Positions 14,405 to 23,464 of a DNA stretch of 37,023 bases are shown in pieces. The notes beneath the pieces were generated by a model. That model searched no databases. It saw only the letters and a list, made by a program, of their open reading frames with translations, and had not been told where the DNA came from. The translations under genes and the position numbers were made by a program. The number at the start of each line of letters is the position of its first letter. Positions within the stretch are counted from its first letter, which is position 1. Source of the DNA: Bdellovibrionaceae bacterium UBA3535 (GTDB taxonomy: Bacteria > Bdellovibrionota > Bdellovibrionia > Bdellovibrionales > UBA840); assembly GCA_002376845.1 (NCBI GenBank), contig DFOS01000014.1, forward strand, positions 450-37,472, written 5' to 3'.

Positions 14405-16429
14405 ATGGATCTTGGTATGCTTGCACCCTTAGCGGGTCTGGTGGGGTTGGTATTTGCGGGAATTGCGTATTTTTCCGTGGTTAAAATTAAAGTTGAAAAC
14501 GAGAAGGTAAGAGATATCGGGGAGCAAATTCACCTGGGTGCAATGACCTTTTTGAAAGCGGAGTATAAAATCCTCTCTATCTTTGTGGTCGTAGTAGCGG
14601 CCTTAATTTTTTGGAAATTGGGCTCCCATACAGCCATGGCCTTTGTGGCAGGAGCTATATGTTCGGGTGTGGCCGGTTTCATTGGTATGAAAGCAGCAAC
14701 TAAAGCCAATGTCAGAACGGCAGCAGCAGCAGCCAATGAAGGTCAGGGCTCTGCTCTAATGGTGGCCTTCCAGGGCGGATCGGTAATGGGTCTTTCCGTT
14801 GCCTCCTTAGGACTTTTAGGTCTCGGTCTGTTCTTTTACTTTTTTGCTTCTAACCCTGATGATGCTGCAGTTCTATCTGGTTTTTCCATGGGAGCTTCTT
14901 CTATTGCTTTATTCTCCCGTATTGGTGGCGGTATTTTTACAAAAGCGGCAGATGTTGGTTCGGATTTAGTAGGTAAAGTAGAAGCGGGAATTCCTGAAGA
15001 TGATCCGCGCAATCCTGGAGTTATTGCCGATAACGTTGGAGACAACGTTGGCGATGTTGCCGGAATGGGTGCCGACATTTTTGAATCCTATGTGGGCGCG
15101 ATGGTGGCTTCTGTAGCCATTGCGGCGACGATGGCAAGTGATGAGGTAATGCGTTTGGTGAGTGCCGATAACGGTACGGCTTTACTTATGGGGCTTCCTT
15201 TATTGATGGCTGTGATTGGTTTATTTGCCTCCCTAGTAGGGATTTTTGGTATGAACGCCATGAAGTCTATGGATCCAGCAAAAGCTTTAAACTTATCCCA
15301 TTGGGTGGCCTCGATTGTCTTTTTAGCGTTTACGGCTCTTGCTTTGCAAAACTTGGGTTTTGAATGGAATATTTTGTGGGCCATTGTTGCTGGTAACCTT
15401 GCTGGGATTGCCATTGGTCATATCACCGAGGTCTACACAGCGGGCAAACCAGTATATCGTATTGCTGAAGCATCCCGTACGGGGCCTGCTACCAACATCA
15501 TTACGGGTATGGCGGTAGGACTAGAGTCATGTGCTCTTCCGTTAATATTTATTTGTGGTGCCATCTTTACTTCGTATCAGACGGCTGGTCTTTACGGCAT
15601 TGCCATGGCTGCAGTAGGCATGCTGGCTACAGTGGGCGTAACCATGTCTGTAGATGCTTACGGACCCGTAGCAGATAACGCTGGTGGTATTTCGGAAATG
15701 GCAGGGCTTGGTCCTGAGGTTCGTAAGATTACCGACGGTTTGGATGCGATTGGTAATACTACAGCTGCTGTCGGCAAAGGCTTTGCCATCGGTTCGGCAG
15801 CTTTAACCGCTTTGGCACTTTTTGTAGCCTATGCACAATCCGTGGAGGCTGTTCGAGGAACTGCCTTGTCCATGGATTTAGGGAATCCAATGGTGGTCAT
15901 TGGTTTGTTCATTGGTGCCGTGGTACCTTTGTTTGCCGGCTCTTTGACAATGACCAGTGTGGGGAAAGCAGCGGCGCAAATGGTGGCAGAAATTCGTCGT
16001 CAGTTTCGTGAGATCCCCGGTTTATTGGAAGGAACAGGTAAACCTGATACGGCAACTTGTGTGGAAATCTCCACCAAAGCATCACTAAAAGAAATGATTG
16101 CACCTGGTTTGGTGGCGGTGATTTCTCCAACTATTGTGGGCTTTGTTTTTGGCGCGGAAGCTTTGGGAGGTATGTTGGCCGGTGCTACGGTAGTCGGTGT
16201 GGCTCTTGCTTTGTTAATGTCGAACTCTGGTGGTGCGTGGGACAATGCCAAAAAGTATATTGAAAAAGGTGATGTAGAGGGCGAAGCCAAAGGCGGTGAG
16301 GCGCATAAAGCTGCCGTTGTTGGTGATACTGTTGGCGATCCCTTTAAGGATACCACAGGGCCTGCGATGAACATTCTCATTAAATTAATGTCCATTGTTG
16401 CTTTGTTGATTGCTGGTTTGATTGCATAA
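14405..16429 (+). CDS. hppA: Membrane-bound ion-pumping pyrophosphatase, K+-dependent type
   Basis: 674 residues with about 16 transmembrane helices. The substrate-binding signature DVGSDLVGKVE (183-193) is followed by IPEDDPRNPGVIADNVGDNVGD with the Mg-PPi-binding aspartates, and later acidic motifs near SVDAYGPVADNAGG (about 415-428) and the C-terminal VGDTVGDPFKDTTGPA. It hydrolyses cytoplasmic pyrophosphate and pumps H+ or Na+ across the inner membrane, recovering energy from biosynthetic PPi. GNTTAAVGKG has Ala at the position that is Lys in K+-independent enzymes, so a K+-dependent form is predicted; pumped ion is not decided. GAGGAG precedes the ATG; single gene with its own terminator. 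Confidence 0.96.
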   Translation: MDLGMLAPLAGLVGLVFAGIAYFSVVKIKVENEKVRDIGEQIHLGAMTFLKAEYKILSIFVVVVAALIFWKLGSHTAMAFVAGAICSGVAGFIGMKAATKANVRTAAAAANEGQGSALMVAFQGGSVMGLSVASLGLLGLGLFFYFFASNPDDAAVLSGFSMGASSIALFSRIGGGIFTKAADVGSDLVGKVEAGIPEDDPRNPGVIADNVGDNVGDVAGMGADIFESYVGAMVASVAIAATMASDEVMRLVSADNGTALLMGLPLLMAVIGLFASLVGIFGMNAMKSMDPAKALNLSHWVASIVFLAFTALALQNLGFEWNILWAIVAGNLAGIAIGHITEVYTAGKPVYRIAEASRTGPATNIITGMAVGLESCALPLIFICGAIFTSYQTAGLYGIAMAAVGMLATVGVTMSVDAYGPVADNAGGISEMAGLGPEVRKITDGLDAIGNTTAAVGKGFAIGSAALTALALFVAYAQSVEAVRGTALSMDLGNPMVVIGLFIGAVVPLFAGSLTMTSVGKAAAQMVAEIRRQFREIPGLLEGTGKPDTATCVEISTKASLKEMIAPGLVAVISPTIVGFVFGAEALGGMLAGATVVGVALALLMSNSGGAWDNAKKYIEKGDVEGEAKGGEAHKAAVVGDTVGDPFKDTTGPAMNILIKLMSIVALLIAGLIA

Positions 16430-16452
16430 GTATCTTCGTAGCCAAGATAACG

Positions 16453-16484
16453 AAAAAACTCTCCTCAATGGGAGAGTTTTTTTT
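16453..16484 (+). terminator. Rho-independent terminator after hppA
   Basis: AAAAACTCTCC pairs with GGGAGAGTTTTT around a 5-base loop and ends in a T run, about 25 bases after the hppA stop. Confidence 0.92.
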
Positions 16485-16582
16485 ATGCTGCATTATCAAG
16501 TGAAAAGCCGTTGATCATTTCCCTGTGTTAAAGTAGTGTAAATATTATTTTTGTAACGCGCTGAGTATTAAGTGGGGAGCTA

Positions 16583-17185
16583 ATGGCTAAAAAAAAGGCT
16601 GCTAAGAAAAAAACAGCAAAGAAAAAGACGGCAAAAAAATCTGCGTCGAAGAAAAAGGCAGTCAAGAAAACTGCTAAAAAAACGGCTAAGAAAAAAGCGG
16701 TAAAGGCGAAATCAGCAAAAAAGGTGACAAAGAAAAAGGCCACAAAAGCGGCCACGGCAAAGAAAAAAACAACGGCAAAGAAGAAGGCCGTTAAAAAGGC
16801 GCAAAGTAAAAAAACTTCCGCAAAAGCGGCGCCAAAGGCTAAGCCAGTTAAAAAAACACAAAAACAAAAAGTAGAGGAAGTTAAGGAAGCCATTAAGGAC
16901 AGTGCCGTAACACCAAGTAAATCTTCTACCTATTTGGGTGAATTATCTCGTGCGCAAATTCGCAGTATTGAAAGAATGATTCAAACTGGTGGTGAGTGGG
17001 AAAAGATCGCCTCCTATCTAGAGGGGGTTGCAAAGCCTTATAGTATGGGTCTGAACTTTTCGGAGAAGACCGCGATTTCCCATCCGAAACTAGGGGTGGG
17101 TTATATTATGAGTGCCGAGAACAATCGAATTAAAGTTTTTTTTGAATCGGGTATAAAGAACTTGGTAATGAACTATAGAAAATAA
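16583..17185 (+). CDS. Histone-H1-like Lys/Ala-rich protein with Tudor/KOW-like C-terminal domain
   Basis: 200 residues. Residues 1-98 are an almost pure Lys/Ala tail with AKKK/AKKT repeats, like the C-terminal tail of histone H1 and bacterial H1-like proteins, suited to non-specific nucleic-acid binding. Residues about 112-142 form a helical segment (ELSRAQIRSIERMIQTGG), and about 150-200 fit a small beta barrel: HPKLGVGYIMSAENNRIKVF then FESGIKNLVMNYRK. That pattern (pGxGxV, gxxxxVxF, G.k.L) resembles the Tudor-like C-terminal domain of PcrA/UvrD and similar RNA-polymerase- or nucleic-acid-contacting modules; this assignment is by eye. GGGGAG precedes the ATG. It ends flush against infA on the other strand. 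Confidence 0.8.
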   Translation: MAKKKAAKKKTAKKKTAKKSASKKKAVKKTAKKTAKKKAVKAKSAKKVTKKKATKAATAKKKTTAKKKAVKKAQSKKTSAKAAPKAKPVKKTQKQKVEEVKEAIKDSAVTPSKSSTYLGELSRAQIRSIERMIQTGGEWEKIASYLEGVAKPYSMGLNFSEKTAISHPKLGVGYIMSAENNRIKVFFESGIKNLVMNYRK

Positions 17186-17404
17186 TTACTTGTGACGGTA
17201 CATGATTAGACCGTGACTTGGATCGTAAGGTGATACACCGACGGTTACTTTATCGCCTACAACTACACGAATATTAAATCTTCGCATCTTTCCACAAAGC
17301 TTTGCTTGAATCACTACGCTGTTTTCTAGCTCTACTTTGTACATACCGCCAGCAGCAACATCGACTACTTTACCTTCTAATTGTGCCAAATCATCTCTTG
17401 CCAT
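17186..17404 (-). CDS. infA: Translation initiation factor IF-1
   Basis: 72 residues, exactly the usual length, from the ATG at 17404 giving MARDDLAQLEGKVVD; reading back to 17485 adds unrelated sequence. It is a single S1/OB domain with the conserved AKLCGKMRRFNIRVVVGDKV stretch and the SPYDPSHGLIMYRHK end. IF-1 blocks the ribosomal A site during initiation. No SD is evident. The gene stands alone, divergent from tex, and its stop codon directly abuts the stop of the histone-like gene with no terminator between. The usual spc-operon neighbours (secY, rpmJ, rpsM) are absent. Confidence 0.95.
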   Translation of the reverse strand: MARDDLAQLEGKVVDVAAGGMYKVELENSVVIQAKLCGKMRRFNIRVVVGDKVTVGVSPYDPSHGLIMYRHK

Positions 17405-17502
17405 GAGCTTAATTAAACGAACTTTGCTCACTTTGTAAATAATATTTCTAGTTAAAGGCAAAAAAGATTGTTTTCCCCTATGCAAAATTGTAATTTTTGA
17501 GC

Positions 17503-19818
17503 ATGCAAATGACTCTAGAGTCTTTTTTTACAAAAAGCTTACCAAAGATACCTTGGAAATCAGCTGCAGCGGTGATTCAGCTTGCTGAAGATGGAGCAAC
17601 TATTCCTTTTATGGCTCGCTACCGCAAAGAAAAGACTGGAGGACTTGATGAGGTCTCGATCAAAGAGATTCTTGATAAAAAGCAAGAATACGAGGAAACC
17701 TTAAAGCGCCAAGCGTTCATTCTGAAAGAAATTGAAGCGCAAGGTAACCTCACGGGCGAATTAAAAAAACGCATACTCAATTCATTTGATTTAAATTTAT
17801 TAGAAGAGATTTATCGCCCATTTAAGAAAAAACGTAAAACCAAAGCAACGCTTGCGCGCGAGGCGGGCTTGGAGCCTTTTGCGGATTGGATTTTTGCCAT
17901 TGGCCAGGGGGAGAACTCCGATGACATTTCTTTAGAAGTGAAAGCCAAAGAATATCAAAATGTAAAAGCTGGTTTTGTTACCTATGAGCAAATTCTTAAA
18001 GGTGCACAGGATATTCTTGTAGACCGGCTCACTAACATTGCGGAGCTTCGCGAACGCGCCAAGCAAGATCTTTGGCGGTCAGGTAAACTAGTTAGTAAAA
18101 AAACAAAATCCTTTAAGCCCAAATCAAAGTACACTATGTATGCCGATTATAGTGAGGACATTAAAAATCTGATGCAGGCAAAGTCATCGCACCGTTATTT
18201 GGCGGTTCGAAGAGGCTGGCAAGAATCGGAGTTGAGCATTGCCTTCGTCGGTAATGAAGAAGAGATTATTCGCCTCTATGAAAAACAAGTCTTAAAAGAG
18301 GAAAATTGTCGGGCTGCAGCCTTTTTAAAGACGTGTGCCAGACAAGCCTACTCGGTTTATGTGCATCCTTCTATCAGCAATGAGATTCACCGAAGCTTGA
18401 AAGAGAGCGCCGATAATCATGCAATTGAAGTTTTTGCCCAGAATGTAAAAAAACTATTATTGGCTTCGCCTTTTGGTGCGAAAACCATACTGGCAGTGGA
18501 TCCTGGCTTGCGAACTGGCTGTAAGATTGCTCTGGTTGATAAATCCGGCACCTTAATTTCCCATACCGTGGTACACACTCAAGGAGACAAGGCAAAAGCA
18601 AAAGCCAAGGAAATCTTGTCAGAGATAACTTCTAAAATCTCTTTGTCGGCAATAGCGGTAGGCAATGGTACCGCAGGTAGAGAGACCGAAAAATTCTTTC
18701 GCGAGACGGTGGAAGAGCTTAAATTAGATGTGCCAGTGGTTTTGGTAAATGAAAGTGGAGCCTCCATCTATTCGGCATCCGAAATTGCAAGGGAAGAATT
18801 TCCCGACCTAGACATTACCGTTAGGGGAGCTGTTTCCATTGGTAGACGCTTGCAAGATCCATTAGCGGAACTCGTGAAAATTGACCCCAAAAGTATTGGT
18901 GTGGGGCAGTACCAACATGATGTCTCCCAAACCAAGTTAAAGAAGAATCTTGGTTTTGTGGTAGAATCTTGCGTGAACCAAGTGGGGGTAGATCTTAATA
19001 CGGCATCTATATCTTTGCTTTCATATGTATCGGGCATAGGGCCTGCGTTGGCGAAGAACATCATTGATTATCGTACAGAAAAAGGACTATTTGAAGATCG
19101 CGATGCACTGCTAAAAGTGCCGCGCTTTTCGACGAAGGCTTTTGAGCAAGCTGCTGGCTTTTTGCGTATACCAAATTCTAAGAATCCCCTGGACAATACA
19201 GGCATACATCCAGAAAGTTATGCAGCAGTCCGTGATATGGCGAAAGATTTGAATGTCAATATATCTACTATCATTGGAGAGAACGCCAAAAAGTTATTAG
19301 AATTACGTACCAAGTGGTTAGAAATCGTAGGTGAGTATACCTTTGATGATATCATCAAAGAGTTAGAAAGTCCTGGGCGCGATCCAAGAGGTACGTTTGA
19401 GCCCGTATCGTTTCGTGATGATATTCATGAAATTGGTGATTTAAAAGAAAATATGATCTGTCCAGGAGTGGTAACCAATGTTACAAATTTTGGAGCCTTT
19501 GTTGATATTGGAGTTCACCAAGATGGATTGGTGCATATTTCGGCTTTAAGCCATAAGTTCGTAGAAGATCCTAAGTCTCTACTTAGCCCAGGGGATCAGG
19601 TAAAAGTGAAAGTTCTTTCCGTGGATGTGGAAAAGAAGCAAATTTCACTAACTATGCTTTTAGAGGATAAGCCTGCAAGCAAAGTGAAGGCCAGTAAGAA
19701 AAAGGGTAAGCCAAAGAAGAAACAACAAAAGAATCAAGGCAAGCCTCGCAAGCCAAGGCAAGTGGCCCTCAACAACCCATTTGCGGGCCTTGCGGATCAA
19801 TTAAAGAATATCAAGTAG
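17503..19818 (+). CDS. tex: Tex-family S1 RNA-binding transcription accessory protein
   Basis: 771 residues. The N-terminal Tex helical region (with PFMARYRKEKTGGLDEVSI) leads to a YqgF/RuvX-like RNase-H-fold domain (around 330-455, ILAVDPGLRTGCKIAL), a helix-hairpin-helix pair (around 505-560, SYVSGIGPALAKNIIDYR), and an S1 domain (around 652-725, CPGVVTNVTNFGAFVDIGVH). Tex is a broadly conserved nucleic-acid-binding protein linked to transcription and RNA decay. After the S1 domain comes a basic Lys-rich tail of about 45 residues. Start is uncertain among TTG 17497, ATG 17503 and ATG 17509, none with a good SD. Its 3' end overlaps the convergent HAD gene by 18 bases. Confidence 0.95.
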   Translation: MQMTLESFFTKSLPKIPWKSAAAVIQLAEDGATIPFMARYRKEKTGGLDEVSIKEILDKKQEYEETLKRQAFILKEIEAQGNLTGELKKRILNSFDLNLLEEIYRPFKKKRKTKATLAREAGLEPFADWIFAIGQGENSDDISLEVKAKEYQNVKAGFVTYEQILKGAQDILVDRLTNIAELRERAKQDLWRSGKLVSKKTKSFKPKSKYTMYADYSEDIKNLMQAKSSHRYLAVRRGWQESELSIAFVGNEEEIIRLYEKQVLKEENCRAAAFLKTCARQAYSVYVHPSISNEIHRSLKESADNHAIEVFAQNVKKLLLASPFGAKTILAVDPGLRTGCKIALVDKSGTLISHTVVHTQGDKAKAKAKEILSEITSKISLSAIAVGNGTAGRETEKFFRETVEELKLDVPVVLVNESGASIYSASEIAREEFPDLDITVRGAVSIGRRLQDPLAELVKIDPKSIGVGQYQHDVSQTKLKKNLGFVVESCVNQVGVDLNTASISLLSYVSGIGPALAKNIIDYRTEKGLFEDRDALLKVPRFSTKAFEQAAGFLRIPNSKNPLDNTGIHPESYAAVRDMAKDLNVNISTIIGENAKKLLELRTKWLEIVGEYTFDDIIKELESPGRDPRGTFEPVSFRDDIHEIGDLKENMICPGVVTNVTNFGAFVDIGVHQDGLVHISALSHKFVEDPKSLLSPGDQVKVKVLSVDVEKKQISLTMLLEDKPASKVKASKKKGKPKKKQQKNQGKPRKPRQVALNNPFAGLADQLKNIK

Positions 19819-20583
19819 GCGCTTGCTAAACTCTACAAATCCTTTGCCAGCTCTCTTGCTGCAGACATAAGCGGGTAAATCTTTAATTTGACCTTGAAAA
19901 TCTTGAATGTTGGCAACTCCAACAGATTGAGGAAAGGCAGCAAACATGGGGGCATCATTTGGTGAGTCGCCAATAAAAACAGCCTTTTTTAGCATTTCCT
20001 CCCATTTCATTTGTAGACTTTGTTCGCAAAAAGTTTTGCACATCGAGAGCTTATCATGATCACCAAACCATGCATTCACATGTATGGAGCTAATTTTAGC
20101 TTTTGCGCCAGCATTTTCAAAAATATCCACAATCTTTTGAATGTCCTCTTTGCTAAGTTGCTCTACATCTTCGCAAAAATCCACGGCAATATCCATCACC
20201 CGACAAAACTGATCGCTTGCCAGTGCTGCGCCAGGCACCTCTTGTAGGATCTTTTCTTTAAGTTTGTAGAGTTTGTCTTGGTTTGCTCGGCGAAGTTGCT
20301 TGCTTTGCGAGTATTGGCGCAGCATCTTTTTTTGTTGTCGATCATATTGAAAGTAAAAGGCGCCGTTTTCGCCTATGACGGCAAGCACGGGCCACCAACG
20401 TGCGATCATTTCACACCAACCAGCAGGTCTGCCAGTGATGGGGATAATCTTAATATTGTTTTTATGAAGCTTCCACAGGGCCGCGTATGCATCATCTTCT
20501 AGCATGCCGTTATTTGTGAGCGTATCGTCTAAGTCACAAAAAACAAATTCTACTTTTTGTTGATATTCCTCTATACTACGCAT
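19801..20583 (-). CDS. HAD-superfamily phosphatase (class IIB, Cof-like)
   Basis: 260 residues from the ATG at 20583, with AAGGA about 11 bases upstream; a reading from 20646 adds 21 residues. HAD motif I is DLDDTLT (nucleophile Asp17, acid/base Asp19), motif II ITGRPAGW, and motif IV FIGDSPNDAPMF, with a cap between residues about 85-190. WWPVLAVIGENGAF is typical of the IIB sugar-phosphate phosphatases such as the mannosyl-3-phosphoglycerate and sucrose-phosphate enzymes. The substrate is a small phosphorylated metabolite by family, not identified here. Cytoplasmic. Convergent and overlapping with tex. Confidence 0.88.
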   Translation of the reverse strand: MRSIEEYQQKVEFVFCDLDDTLTNNGMLEDDAYAALWKLHKNNIKIIPITGRPAGWCEMIARWWPVLAVIGENGAFYFQYDRQQKKMLRQYSQSKQLRRANQDKLYKLKEKILQEVPGAALASDQFCRVMDIAVDFCEDVEQLSKEDIQKIVDIFENAGAKAKISSIHVNAWFGDHDKLSMCKTFCEQSLQMKWEEMLKKAVFIGDSPNDAPMFAAFPQSVGVANIQDFQGQIKDLPAYVCSKRAGKGFVEFSKRLLDIL

Positions 20584-20690
20584 AAATGTATGATTCCTTT
20601 TGGCAAAATATTGCTGTGAGTCAGATTTTAAACTTGAAAAAAGCATGTGTCGAACACATTTTAAAACTACTTAGGGTTAATCAAAAATAA

Positions 20691-23393
20691 ATGGCAAAAT
20701 CGTTAGTAATAGTAGAATCACCAACAAAAGCAAAAACCATACGTAAGTTTTTAGGTAAGGACTACGTTGTGGAGTCCTGTATGGGACATATTCGAGATCT
20801 ACCGCAGTCAGCCAAAGACATACCAGAGAAGTACAAAAAAGAAGAATGGGCGCGCTTGGGCGTCAATCCGGATAAGAATTTTCAGCCCATCTACTGTGTG
20901 CCAAAAAATAAGAATAAAGTTGTGACCGCATTAAAAAAGAAACTGAAAGATGCCGACGAATTGATTCTTGCAACGGACGAAGATAGAGAAGGGGAGAGCA
21001 TTTCATGGCACCTTTTAGAGGTATTAAAGCCAAAGGTTCCTGTTAAAAGAATGGTCTTTCATGAAATTACTAAATCTGCCATTCAAAGCGCTTTAAAGAA
21101 CTATCGAGACATTGATTATGATTTAGTTAAAGCCCAGGAGGCACGCCGAATATTGGATCGCCTAGTGGGGTATACGATATCCCCCTTGGTATGGAAAAAG
21201 GTTGCCTACGGGCTATCTGCCGGCAGAGTGCAGTCGGTTGCGGTAAAATTATTGTGCGAGCGAGAAATCTCTAGGGTGAATTTTGTTTCCACCGAATATG
21301 CTTCCGTCAGCTCTACGTTGAACAAAGACAAAAAAGATTTTGAAGCAAAGTTAACCCATATAAAGGGTGAGCGAATTGCCAGTGGCAAGGATTTTGATGG
21401 TAGCACCGGCAAGCTGCTGGCCAATGCCAAAGTACTACATATTGATAAAAGCAAAGCAGAAAAAATTGCGAAGGAAACCAAAAAATCGGATTGGTTGGTG
21501 CAGGAGGTGGAAGAGTCCCCTGTTTCAAGAAAACCGGCTCCACCATTTATTACCTCAACCTTGCAGCAAGAAGCCAACCGAAAGCTTGGTTTGTCGGCCC
21601 GCGATGCTATGCGGGTGGCGCAATCCCTATACGAACAAGGTTTTATAACTTATATGCGTACAGATTCTACCAATTTATCTCAAGAGGCCATTGAGGCAGC
21701 CAGATCAAGAGTCTCGGAGCTTTATGGTAAAGACTTTTTGCCGGATAAACCGCGAATTTATGCAAAGAAAAAAGTAAAAGGGGCACAAGAAGCCCATGAG
21801 GCAATTCGACCGGCTGGTAGTGATTGGCCCACGCCAAATGAAACGGGACTAAAAGAGCGCGAAAAGCGTTTGTACGAACTAATATGGAAGCGCACCATGG
21901 CCTCGCAAATGGTGGATGCCAAGCAAAAGCGGCTGACGGTTAAAATTGATGCCGGAGATTATCGCTTTCAGGCCAATGGCCTAAGCATTGAATTCCCAGG
22001 CTTTTTAAGAGCCTATGTGGAAGGAAAAGATGATGCGGATGCGGCAATTGAGGATCGTGAAGTTCATCTACCCAAATTAAAGCAAGGTGAAAAATTAAAA
22101 TGCCAGCAAGTGGATGCAAAAGAGCATGAAACGAAACCCCCTGCTCGCTACACCGAGGCAAGTTTGGTGCAAATGATGGAAAAAGAGGGGATTGGAAGAC
22201 CTTCAACCTATGCGCCAACCATTGCTACGATTCAGGATCGTGGTTATGCCTTTAAAAATGGAAATGCCTTAGCTCCTACCTTCACCGCAATGGTGGTCAA
22301 CAAGCTTTTGGAAAAGTACTTGCCGGAATATGTGGATTTAGGTTTTACATCCGAAATGGAGAGCTCTCTGGATGAAGTAGCAGACGGTGATTTGGATTCG
22401 GCAGACTACTTACAAAGAATTTACCTTGGTAAGAATGGTTTGCGAAATACCGTGCAGCAACAAGAAGAGAAGATCGATGCCGATGAGGCCCGCAGCATGG
22501 AGTTTCAACGCATGCAAGACTATTCATTTCGTGTGGGACGGTATGGTGCTTACGTTTGTCGATTGGACGAGAATAAGGAAGAGGTCTGCGCTTCATTGCC
22601 GGACTCCGTTGCGCCGGGGGATCTCGATGTAGCGACAATTGAAAAATTGATTGAACAAAAACTCAAAGGTGCAGACGTTTTTTGTAAAGATCCCGAAACG
22701 GGAAAGCCCATCTATGTTCTAACTGGAAGGTATGGTCCCTATGTTCAGTTGGGTGATGCCGATAAGGAAGAGGCAAAGCCAAAACGAGTAGCCATTCCGA
22801 AAAATATAGATATGGCAGATATTACGAAAGAACAGGCGATCTTTTTGGCGAGCTTACCAAAAGTTATTGGGCAGCATCCTGAGACGAAAAAAGATGTAAA
22901 AGTAGGGATTGGTAGGTTTGGACCCTTTTTGTTTCATGACGGAGAATATCGTTCGATTACCAAAGACTATGATATGTTTGAAATCAATTTGAAGCAGGCT
23001 CTAGAGCTTATGGCCACGCCAAAACGCAGTCGCGGGCAGGCAAAGGTTCTGCGAGATTTTAAACTGGCTCCAGATGGCAAAACGCCCATTGTGCTATATG
23101 ATGGCCGCTATGGACCGTATTTGAAATATGGCAATAAAAATGTCTCACTACCTGAGGATGTTAAAACTCACCAACTAAATAAGGATAAGGCCATTGAAAT
23201 CATTGAGGCCAAATTGGGAAGCTTAAAGAAGACGAAAAAGAAAGCGTCTAAGAAAAAAACTGCTAAGAAGAAGACCAAGAAAAAAGCGGTGACCAAGAAG
23301 AAAACAGCCAAAAAGAAGGCTGCAAGTAAGGCTTCAAGCTCGAAAAAAGCTAAAAAAAAGAAAGTAGTGCGTAGAAAAAAAGCTACTAAATAG
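20691..23393 (+). CDS. topA: DNA topoisomerase I with basic C-terminal tail
   Basis: 900 residues. The TOPRIM domain carries VIVESPTKAKT (Glu9) and ATDEDREGE (Asp96, Asp98); the catalytic tyrosine is Tyr321 in FITYMRTDSTNLS. Type IA topoisomerase relaxes negative supercoils behind RNA polymerase. The C-terminus has no four-cysteine zinc fingers; instead there are four Topo-C repeats marked by VGRYGAYV, TGRYGPYV, IGRFGPFL and DGRYGPYL, then a roughly 55-residue Lys/Ala-rich tail very like the histone-like protein encoded near 16583. Zinc-free, basic-tailed TopA forms are known in other bacteria, e.g. actinobacteria. The SD is weak. Downstream is the HAD-like gene after 71 bases. Confidence 0.97.
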   Translation: MAKSLVIVESPTKAKTIRKFLGKDYVVESCMGHIRDLPQSAKDIPEKYKKEEWARLGVNPDKNFQPIYCVPKNKNKVVTALKKKLKDADELILATDEDREGESISWHLLEVLKPKVPVKRMVFHEITKSAIQSALKNYRDIDYDLVKAQEARRILDRLVGYTISPLVWKKVAYGLSAGRVQSVAVKLLCEREISRVNFVSTEYASVSSTLNKDKKDFEAKLTHIKGERIASGKDFDGSTGKLLANAKVLHIDKSKAEKIAKETKKSDWLVQEVEESPVSRKPAPPFITSTLQQEANRKLGLSARDAMRVAQSLYEQGFITYMRTDSTNLSQEAIEAARSRVSELYGKDFLPDKPRIYAKKKVKGAQEAHEAIRPAGSDWPTPNETGLKEREKRLYELIWKRTMASQMVDAKQKRLTVKIDAGDYRFQANGLSIEFPGFLRAYVEGKDDADAAIEDREVHLPKLKQGEKLKCQQVDAKEHETKPPARYTEASLVQMMEKEGIGRPSTYAPTIATIQDRGYAFKNGNALAPTFTAMVVNKLLEKYLPEYVDLGFTSEMESSLDEVADGDLDSADYLQRIYLGKNGLRNTVQQQEEKIDADEARSMEFQRMQDYSFRVGRYGAYVCRLDENKEEVCASLPDSVAPGDLDVATIEKLIEQKLKGADVFCKDPETGKPIYVLTGRYGPYVQLGDADKEEAKPKRVAIPKNIDMADITKEQAIFLASLPKVIGQHPETKKDVKVGIGRFGPFLFHDGEYRSITKDYDMFEINLKQALELMATPKRSRGQAKVLRDFKLAPDGKTPIVLYDGRYGPYLKYGNKNVSLPEDVKTHQLNKDKAIEIIEAKLGSLKKTKKKASKKKTAKKKTKKKAVTKKKTAKKKAASKASSSKKAKKKKVVRRKKATK

Positions 23394-23464
23394 TACACGA
23401 TAACGAAACGCTTCTTGTTTCTTGAGCAAAAATACAGCAGATTGTTTCCGTAAGGGATGGGGCA

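Noticed and set aside
16528..16893. Open frame opposite the histone-like gene giving a Phe/Ala-rich, membrane-like protein
   Set aside because: It is the mirror of Lys/Ala codons (AAA/GCN read as TTT/NGC); no ribosome-binding site, and the plus-strand gene is well supported.
23168..23398. Phe-rich open frame opposite the TopA tail
   Set aside because: Same codon-mirror effect of a Lys-rich tail; not a membrane protein gene.
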